DNA of 27,456 nt. Origin: Vibrio sp. UBA2441. GTDB taxonomy: Bacteria; Pseudomonadota; Gammaproteobacteria; Enterobacterales; Vibrionaceae. This document shows, piece by piece, positions 22,155 to 27,456 of this stretch. The notes below the pieces were generated by a model. The model was given only the letters and a program-made list of their open reading frames with translations. It was not told the DNA's origin and searched no databases. The DNA is taken from positions 16,808 to 44,263 of the forward strand of contig DDQN01000057.1 of assembly GCA_002342685.1 (NCBI GenBank). Direction: 5' to 3'. Within the stretch, counting starts at the first letter, position 1, and every line of letters starts with the position of its first letter. The translations under genes and the position numbers were made by a program.

Positions 22155-23156
22155 ATGGCAACAATGAAAGATATTGCAAAACTGGCAGGAGTCTCTACTT
22201 CCACAGTTAGCCATGTGATTAACCAATCTCGTTATGTGAGTGAAGAAATCTCTGAACGGGTGAATAAAGCGGCAAAAGATCTAAAATACGCGCCTTCAGC
22301 GCTTGCTCGCAGTCTGAAAATGAACCGCACCCGTACCATTGGATTACTGGTAACTACGTCAACAAACCCTTTCTTTGGGGAAGTGGTGAAAGGCGTTGAA
22401 CGTCGCTGCTACGAACATAATTACAACCTGATTTTGTGTAATACCGAAGGTGACGAAGAGCGGATGAAGTCTTCTATTAACACCTTATTAGAAAAAAGGG
22501 TTGATGGGCTGTTGCTACTTTGTTCCACACTGGAAGGTAAATCTCTGGACGTTTTCGATAGATACCCAGACATTCCTACTGTAGTGATGGATTGGGGTGA
22601 AACACACTTTACCAGTGATAAAATCAATGATAACTCCGAACATGGCGGGTACCTCGCCGGGAAATACTTAACAGATAATGGCCACAAAGAGATCGGGTGT
22701 ATTACTGGGCCTCTTCACAGACATCAAGCTCAAATTCGATTTTCGGGATTTAATAACGCGATGCAGGAAGCTGGCGTTCAGGTCAACCCTGAATGGGTAG
22801 TGGAATCGAATTTTGAATGTGATGGAGGTTATGATGCCTTTAATCAACTATTTGAGCGAGAGAGCTTACCTACCGCATTGTTTGTTTGTAACGATATGAT
22901 GGCAATGGGTGTTATAAATGCTGCGAATGAGAAAGGTATCCGAATTCCTCAAGATCTTTCTATCATAGGATACGATGATATACACATCTCCAAATATATG
23001 GTTCCCTCTCTGACGACTATCCATCAGCCGAAATTCCGATTAGGAAAAGCGGCTGTGGATAAATTATTGCAGAGAATTGAAGGTGCTGAAAGTGAATCAG
23101 AATCCGTCAAACTAGAGCCAACATTGGTTACTCGTGATAGTGTGAAGATGATTTAG
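22155..23156 (+). CDS. rbsR: Ribose operon repressor RbsR, LacI family
   Basis: DNA-binding regulator of 333 aa that represses the ribose operon and is released by ribose or a derivative. The N-terminal helix-turn-helix (MKDIAKLAGVSTSTVSHVIN) and hinge (YAPSALARSLKMNRT) are canonical. The effector domain from about 60 has STNPFFGEVVKGVER and CNDMMAMGVINAA, and ends with TTIHQPKFRLGKAAVDKLL. AAAGGA lies eight bases before ATG 22155. Its likely sites are the two 16-bp palindromes upstream of rbsD. It ends 32 bp from the convergent EamA gene. Confidence 0.96.
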   Translation: MATMKDIAKLAGVSTSTVSHVINQSRYVSEEISERVNKAAKDLKYAPSALARSLKMNRTRTIGLLVTTSTNPFFGEVVKGVERRCYEHNYNLILCNTEGDEERMKSSINTLLEKRVDGLLLLCSTLEGKSLDVFDRYPDIPTVVMDWGETHFTSDKINDNSEHGGYLAGKYLTDNGHKEIGCITGPLHRHQAQIRFSGFNNAMQEAGVQVNPEWVVESNFECDGGYDAFNQLFERESLPTALFVCNDMMAMGVINAANEKGIRIPQDLSIIGYDDIHISKYMVPSLTTIHQPKFRLGKAAVDKLLQRIEGAESESESVKLEPTLVTRDSVKMI

Positions 23157-23188
23157 CAATAAGATCTTTTATTCTTTGTACTATTAGA

Positions 23189-24088
23189 TTATTGATTTCC
23201 GGCTCGCTTAAACTTATTGGCAAAGAATGTTCTTAGCGAAAATCCAGTGACTAACATAGTGCCAGTCACCACAAGAAGTGTTCCAAAGAGTGTGTTCCAA
23301 CCGACTGTTTCATCTAAAATAAGATGTCCCCAAAAAATACCAAATGCAGGAATTAAGAAAGTAACAGAAAGCGCCGAAGAAGCACCTACATCGGAAATAA
23401 GTTTAAAATAAAGTAAATAGGCTACGCCCGTACATAGGACACCTAATGCAACTACAGATGTTGCTATATCAATACTCACTGTTTCTCTTGCAGGGAAAAA
23501 AGGCAATAAAGGCAAAACAATCAATGACGCCGCCCACATGTTTCCATGCGCATTATTAAAAGAGGAGATTTGCGGCGCTGTTTTGGTATAGTTACTGGCA
23601 ATGCCGTAACAAGCCGCAGCCATAATACCAGCTGTGATCGCCAGGCCAGAGTCTTCTCCTAAACTTTCTGCATCCCACCCAACCAAAATTGCAACACCAA
23701 TAACGCCGAGAACCAGACCTAATGATGCTTTCTTAGTTAATGGTGTTTTTGTCCATATAACGCCAATGGCGGTTCCCCATATGGCTGCCGTAGAGTTAAG
23801 TATTGATAGCGTAGATGCGTTCAAAGTTTGTGCTGCATAGGCAAATAATAAAAAAGGTAGGGCAGTATTAAACAAGCCAATAATGAAGAAATGCTTTTTA
23901 TATTGGAGTAAGTTGAGTTTTCGCTTCATCACGAAAGCAACCGAGAGTAAAAATAACGCAGCTAAGAGAACTCGAGCTTCGATAAGATAAGCGGGCCCTA
24001 ATGAGGTAACGGAAATGCGCATAAAGAGGAAGGAGCTTCCCCAGATGGCGGCTAGGGCGATAAGTTGTAGTGCACTGGATATTGGCAT
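23189..24088 (-). CDS. EamA/DMT-family permease
   Basis: Inner-membrane transporter of the drug/metabolite superfamily, 299 aa, with ten predicted hydrophobic segments arranged as two EamA repeats (about 5-135 and 150-283). Recognisable pieces are LAAIWGSSFLFMRISV at the start of repeat 1 and the end-of-repeat segments STAAIWGTAIGVIW and FLIPAFGIFWGHLILDE. The start ATG 24088 has GAGAA upstream. The substrate cannot be told; relatives export amino acids or other metabolites. It is convergent with rbsR. A decayed copy of the 263-bp repeat ends 17 bp upstream of the start codon. Confidence 0.92.
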   Translation of the reverse strand: MPISSALQLIALAAIWGSSFLFMRISVTSLGPAYLIEARVLLAALFLLSVAFVMKRKLNLLQYKKHFFIIGLFNTALPFLLFAYAAQTLNASTLSILNSTAAIWGTAIGVIWTKTPLTKKASLGLVLGVIGVAILVGWDAESLGEDSGLAITAGIMAAACYGIASNYTKTAPQISSFNNAHGNMWAASLIVLPLLPFFPARETVSIDIATSVVALGVLCTGVAYLLYFKLISDVGASSALSVTFLIPAFGIFWGHLILDETVGWNTLFGTLLVVTGTMLVTGFSLRTFFANKFKRAGNQ

Positions 24089-24105
24089 TGTTATTCTCGG
24101 CGCTA

Positions 24106-24196
24106 TTTGAATGGGTATGCCATTCCTTCTGTTGTCTTTCTGAACTGAACTCGTTGATGAAGCTCTGAGTCCCGCATTTTGAGGTCACAAAGTATA
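24106..24196. repeat. Decayed partial copy of the 263-bp repeat
   Basis: From TTTGAA at 24106 to GTATA at 24196 the sequence parallels 25405-25495 of the complete element in the same orientation, with small indels and roughly 80 percent identity by eye. A long exact core (TGAACTGAACTCG, TGATGAAGCTCTGA) and the end TTGAGGTCAC are shared. The left half is missing and the terminal repeat is degraded (CACAAAGTATA). Confidence 0.8.
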
Positions 24197-24324
24197 GTCT
24201 GTCTTGGAATGAAGATAAGAACAAGTCAAATTTAACTGACGCCTGTGAAATAGCCGATTAACGCTATCGTGGGATGGTTCTTGAAATCTGAGTAGACAAT
24301 AAAAATAGAGTAGGGCCAAAGCAA

Positions 24325-24357
24325 AGCGTTCCCCTAGCGAGTAAGCTAGGGGAGCTT
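24325..24357. terminator. Stem-loop after the aminotransferase gene, likely terminator
   Basis: CCCCTAGC (24331-24338) pairs perfectly with GCTAGGGG (24345-24352) around a six-base loop, and flanking AAAGC/GCTTT extends the stem. It starts directly after the minus-strand stop codon. The T tract is short in the gene's direction (GCTTTGCTTT). Confidence 0.65.
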
Positions 24358-25215
24358 TTAAATTGACAGTGATTTACTAACATCAATATAGATTTCACGA
24401 AGTTTTTGTGTCACAGGCCCAGGCTTACCGTTGCCAATTATTTGTCCATCGATATTTACCACAGGCCAGATAAAGGTGGTTGCAGAGCTAATAAAGGCTT
24501 CTTGCGCTTCATATGCTTCCTCTATAGTGAATACGCGCTCTTCAACCTCTAATTCAGATTGAGCAGCGAGCTGGAGCAGGCTGGCTCGAGTAATGCCGTG
24601 CAATATATCGTTGCTCAGAGGTCTGGTTATAATTTTTCCCTCTTTGGTCACTATATAGGCGTTGTTAGACCCTCCTTCCGTTACAAAACCGTCTTCAATA
24701 AGCCATGCATCATTCGCGCCTGCTAACTTTGCTTGCTGTTTGGCAAGGCAAGCGGCTAGAAGGCTGGTGGTTTTAATGTCGCGACGTTTCCAGCGAATAT
24801 CATCGACAGATATTATTTTTACTCCGTCGGTTGCCTGAGGACAGTTGATCAGTGCTTTAACTTGAGTAAAAAGGACTAACGTAGGGGGAGTGTCAGTTTG
24901 ATAAGTAAAATCTCTGTCGCCTTCGTTTCCACGGGTGAGTTGCAGGTAGATAGCGCCTTCTTGCAATTGGTTTAACTCAACCAGTCTTTTTTGTATTTGG
25001 GTTAACTTAACCGCGCTAACTGGCATAGGAATATCCAGCTCCTTGCAAGAGCGCTCTAGTCGGGCGATATGTCCAACATTGTCAATTAATTTGCTTTCGA
25101 GTACGGAAGTAACCTCATAAACGGCATCGGCGAACAGAAAACCACGGTCGAATATTGATATCTTAGCCTTGGATTCTGGGAGATATTCACCATTTACATA
25201 AACTGTGCGTTCCAT
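24358..25215 (-). CDS. dat: PLP aminotransferase class IV, probable D-amino-acid transaminase
   Basis: Cytoplasmic pyridoxal-phosphate enzyme of fold type IV, 285 aa. IFDRGFLFADAVYEV is the class IV N-terminal signature, K148 in RRDIKTTS is the Schiff-base lysine, and E180 in VTEGGSNNAY binds the cofactor; the 32-residue K-to-E spacing equals that of Bacillus D-alanine transaminase. The carboxylate-trap motif RxH of that enzyme reads RDF here (R101-F103), so substrate range may differ. Alternatives in the same fold are branched-chain aminotransferase and aminodeoxychorismate lyase; overall similarity favours the D-amino-acid type. AAGGAG stands seven bases before the ATG. A complete repeat element begins 17 bp upstream of the start, so its transcription must start in or beyond the repeat. 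Confidence 0.85.
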   Translation of the reverse strand: MERTVYVNGEYLPESKAKISIFDRGFLFADAVYEVTSVLESKLIDNVGHIARLERSCKELDIPMPVSAVKLTQIQKRLVELNQLQEGAIYLQLTRGNEGDRDFTYQTDTPPTLVLFTQVKALINCPQATDGVKIISVDDIRWKRRDIKTTSLLAACLAKQQAKLAGANDAWLIEDGFVTEGGSNNAYIVTKEGKIITRPLSNDILHGITRASLLQLAAQSELEVEERVFTIEEAYEAQEAFISSATTFIWPVVNIDGQIIGNGKPGPVTQKLREIYIDVSKSLSI

Positions 25216-25232
25216 TTGTACTCCTTAGTTGG

Positions 25233-25495
25233 TATACCCAAGTAACTTCAAGGTGCTTGTTCAGCGAGAATTTATTGGCGTCTGATCAAGGCACTGATTT
25301 GAAGGCATAGTCATTCTACGACAAAAATCAGTAACACAGAACAGGGGCCAATAAAACTCGCCCTTTGGGAGCTCATCAACGCGCCCACTTCTGTGTCAGA
25401 TAACTTTGAAAGGGAATCATTCCTACAGTTATCTTTCTTGAACTGAACTCGCTGATGAAGCTCTGAATCCTGCATCTTGAGGTCACTTGGGTATA
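25233..25495. repeat. 263-bp element with 24-bp terminal inverted repeats (MITE-like)
   Basis: The left end TATACCCAAGTAACTTCAAG and following GTGC is repeated inverted at the right end with three mismatches in 24. Internal nested inverted repeats occur: 25264-25279 with 25347-25361, 25293-25300 with 25325-25332, and 25398-25405 with 25427-25434. The RNA would fold into an elaborate structure. No open reading frame lies inside. Beyond a possible TA no target duplication is evident. A partial copy at 24106-24196 shows it is a dispersed family, probably mobilised by a transposase encoded elsewhere. Confidence 0.8.
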
Positions 25496-26002
25496 AGCCT
25501 TATTCAGGATGATAGTTTAAAAATCCCGTTTAAAACGTTCGTTTTGTTCAGTCACAGAGTTTTGATCCTTTTTACACAAATATGTACTTATGTTAGGTGA
25601 CCAAGTTCGAAAAACTAGAAATATATTTAATCTTGCATATTCTTAATAATAATAGTGATTCATGCTGAATGAAATAGCTATTGTGTAGCGTTCAAATAAA
25701 TATGGTCTGATTTTTTGGTGTATTTAATGAATTGTTTTTAAAGCATTTTTATGGAACGGGTTGTGCGTGAGCATTGTTATTTCGATTGTTGTGTGGATTT
25801 TATATTAAATTGATTTTTTATAGGCATTTGAAATGTATAGCTAAATTCCTTTGTTCGGACTTTTAATTAAAGGTTGAAGCTAAAACATTAAGTTGATTCA
25901 CTTCGGAGCTAACGGATTAATAATCAAACGATTTTCTGCAAAAGAACCTCGTTTGGTATTTTAGTGAAATGAAACTGTGCAGTTATAAAGGAGAAAAATA
26001 GG
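25496..26002. other. Long AT-rich region upstream of the AGCS symporter
   Basis: About 500 bp without a credible reading frame. It holds AT-rich tracts, a possible sigma-54 type motif at 25752-25766, and a stem CAAACGA (25924-25930) with TCGTTTG (25949-25955) in the leader. I looked for the conserved core of a glycine riboswitch, which precedes related symporters in vibrios, and did not find it. Confidence 0.5.
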
Positions 26003-27364
26003 ATGGACTGGATTACGGGATTTATTGGTGACATAAACGGTATTGTATGGGGCGTACCTATGCTGGTTATGATACTAGGCGTGGGGCTATATCTAACCGT
26101 TGGGTTGAAATTTATGCCTATCTTTAATATAGGCCGGGCATTCAAATTGTTGTGGAGTGGTCGTGAATCGAATGAAAACGGTGAGATTCCTCCGTTTCAG
26201 GCACTCATGACAGCGATGTCAGCAACGGTTGGTACGGGTAATATCGCTGGGGTTGCAACGGCGGTATTTATTGGTGGACCAGGCGCGTTGTTTTGGATGT
26301 GGTTAACTGCTCTGGTGGGCATGGCAACCAAATTCGCCGAGGCGGTATTAGCCGTTAAATACCGAGAAAAAGACGAAAACGGGGCTTACGTCGGTGGCCC
26401 AATGTATTACATCAAAAATGGAATGGGTGAGAAGTGGGCCTGGTTGGGAACACTGTTTGCGCTCTTTGGTGCTGTTGCTTGCTTCGGCATTGGTAATGCA
26501 GTTCAATCTAATTCTATTGCACAGGTGCTGGAAACTAACTTTTCTTTTTCCCCTTTGGTCGTTGGCATCGTAATTATGATTTTGGCTGGTGCGGTTATTA
26601 TCGGAGGCCTTAAGCGTATAGGCCGATTTGCCGGCGCAATGGTTCCGATAATGGCTATCGCTTATATTCTGGCTGGTGTCGCTATTTTGCTTATGAACAT
26701 TGGTGAAATTGGCGGGGCTTTTGCGCTTGTATTTGAACACGCCTTTACACCAGCCTCTGCGGAAGGCGGCTTTGCGGGTGCGACAGTATGGATGGCGATT
26801 CGCTTTGGTGTAGCTCGAGGTGTATTCTCGAATGAAGCGGGTTTAGGCTCTGCACCTATTGCTCATGCTAGTGCACAAACGGATGATCCGGTTCGTCAGG
26901 GACTTATTGCAATGCTAGGTACATTTTTAGACACCTTAGTGATTTGTAGTATTACCGGATTGGTGATCATCATTTCAGGTGAGTGGACAGGGGGAGAATC
27001 GGGAGCGGCATTAACGTCAGCGGCGTTTGGTAAAATACTTCCTGGCTGGGGCAGTTATCTGGTTGCTGTAAGTCTGGCAATATTTGCATTTACCACCATC
27101 GTTGGTTGGTCTGTTTATGGCGAGCGGTGTGCAGAGTATTTATTCGGAGCAAAAGCAATACTGCCGTTCAGACTGATATTCGTATTAGCATTGCCTGTGG
27201 GTGCGATGGCCGAACTTAACTTTGTCTGGTTACTCGGTGATACCCTGAACGCTATGATGGCTATTCCAAACTTAATTGCGCTTGCCGTGTTAAGCCCGAT
27301 AGTTTTTGGTTTAACCAAAGCCTATTTTAAAAAAGAGAACTCTATAGGTTCAGCCAAATCTTAA
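26003..27364 (+). CDS. Alanine or glycine:cation symporter, AGCS family
   Basis: Inner-membrane sodium-coupled transporter of alanine and/or glycine, 453 aa with about ten hydrophobic segments. The family signature is clear: ATVGTGNIAGVATAVFIGGP, then GALFWMWLTALVGMATKFAE near 75-115. GGPMYYIKNGMG and FSNEAGLGSAPIAHASA, both conserved in AGCS proteins, follow. The ATG is preceded by AAGGAG about 13 bases upstream, a rather long spacing. It stands alone, with a long non-coding leader region before it and a terminator after it. The neighbouring D-amino-acid-type transaminase could use D-alanine, but the two genes are divergent and any link is inference. Confidence 0.95.
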   Translation: MDWITGFIGDINGIVWGVPMLVMILGVGLYLTVGLKFMPIFNIGRAFKLLWSGRESNENGEIPPFQALMTAMSATVGTGNIAGVATAVFIGGPGALFWMWLTALVGMATKFAEAVLAVKYREKDENGAYVGGPMYYIKNGMGEKWAWLGTLFALFGAVACFGIGNAVQSNSIAQVLETNFSFSPLVVGIVIMILAGAVIIGGLKRIGRFAGAMVPIMAIAYILAGVAILLMNIGEIGGAFALVFEHAFTPASAEGGFAGATVWMAIRFGVARGVFSNEAGLGSAPIAHASAQTDDPVRQGLIAMLGTFLDTLVICSITGLVIIISGEWTGGESGAALTSAAFGKILPGWGSYLVAVSLAIFAFTTIVGWSVYGERCAEYLFGAKAILPFRLIFVLALPVGAMAELNFVWLLGDTLNAMMAIPNLIALAVLSPIVFGLTKAYFKKENSIGSAKS

Positions 27365-27376
27365 TCGCGAAAATGG

Positions 27377-27413
27377 AGCCACTCTTTGTTAGAACTAATA
27401 AAGAGTGGCTTTT
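27377..27413 (+). terminator. Intrinsic terminator after the AGCS symporter
   Basis: AGCCACTCTTT (27377-27387) pairs perfectly with AAAGAGTGGCT (27400-27410) around a 12-base loop and is followed by TTT. It starts 12 bp after the stop codon. Confidence 0.9.
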
Positions 27414-27456
27414 ACTTGGTTATTTAGAAAACCGGGCATATACCCGTGATCATTGA

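Noticed and set aside
25233..25495. Insertion sequence with its own transposase
   Set aside because: The element has terminal inverted repeats but no reading frame, so only a non-autonomous repeat can be claimed.
25496..26002. Glycine riboswitch upstream of the AGCS symporter
   Set aside because: I looked for the conserved aptamer core and found none by eye.
26348..26740. Minus-strand 130-codon frame inside the AGCS gene
   Set aside because: Antisense shadow of a highly conserved transporter coding region; its composition is not protein-like.
27414..27456. End of a minus-strand gene entering from the right edge
   Set aside because: Two short minus-strand frames are open to the edge, but one would run through the AGCS terminator and neither is long enough to recognise. 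The CGGG/CCCG stem there is only four pairs.
1..27456. CRISPR array, tRNA or rRNA genes, phage or plasmid functions
   Set aside because: No regularly spaced repeats, clover-leaf candidates, rRNA-like stretches or phage/replication genes were seen.

Overview
The window looks like chromosomal DNA of a gamma-proteobacterium of the Vibrionaceae (Vibrio or a close relative). The fruB-fruK-fruA operon diverges from cra, rbsDACBKR has the enterobacterial/vibrio gene order, the chemoreceptor is of the dCache type, and the AGCS symporter, DbpA and DmeF proteins all read as typical gamma-proteobacterial versions. Base composition is moderately AT-rich throughout. I see no rRNA, tRNA, CRISPR array, phage gene or transposase. 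The species and chromosome assignment are inference.

Layout. 1-1210 (-): the 5' two-thirds of a methyl-accepting chemotaxis protein, running off the left edge, with a good sigma-28 (FliA) promoter about 140 bp upstream. 1764-5617 (-): the fructose PTS operon fruB-fruK-fruA, closed by an intrinsic terminator. It diverges from cra/fruR (5902-6879, +), and three near-perfect Cra operators lie between them. 6922-7410: an S4-domain (YbcJ-like) RNA-binding protein with an unusual acidic tail, then a terminator. 7630-10828 (+): a GH13_4 amylosucrase with all catalytic residues, a maltose-O-acetyltransferase homologue and a small periplasmic solute-binding-like protein. The last two overlap by four bases.

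10838-15371 is an accessory-looking metal-handling locus. On the minus strand are a Met/His-rich periplasmic repeat protein and a small SHOCT membrane protein. Divergent from these on the plus strand are an OmpR-type response regulator, its sensor kinase with a Met/His cluster in the periplasmic domain, and a Cys-rich GDCCVxC protein. Converging on these is a minus-strand dmeF-marR operon: a CDF efflux pump with a His-rich loop and a MarR repressor whose histidines line up with the zinc ligands of AdcR. Two matching palindromes cover the dmeF promoter. This locus is the best candidate for an undescribed system: periplasmic sensing and sequestration next to cytoplasmic sensing and efflux.

15479-16864 (+): DbpA, an rRNA helicase with a TTG start, followed by a bidirectional terminator. 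17157-23156 (+): the complete ribose operon rbsDACBKR, preceded by two RbsR-type operators and a possible CRP site. Ribose is imported by RbsABC, its ring form is interconverted by RbsD, it is phosphorylated by RbsK, and the operon is repressed by RbsR. 23189-24088 (-): an EamA/DMT permease. 24358-25215 (-): a class IV (D-amino-acid type) aminotransferase. 26003-27364 (+): an AGCS alanine/glycine-sodium symporter with a terminator. A 263-bp repeat with 24-bp terminal inverted repeats (25233-25495) sits 17 bp upstream of the aminotransferase start. A decayed partial copy (24106-24196) sits 17 bp upstream of the EamA start.
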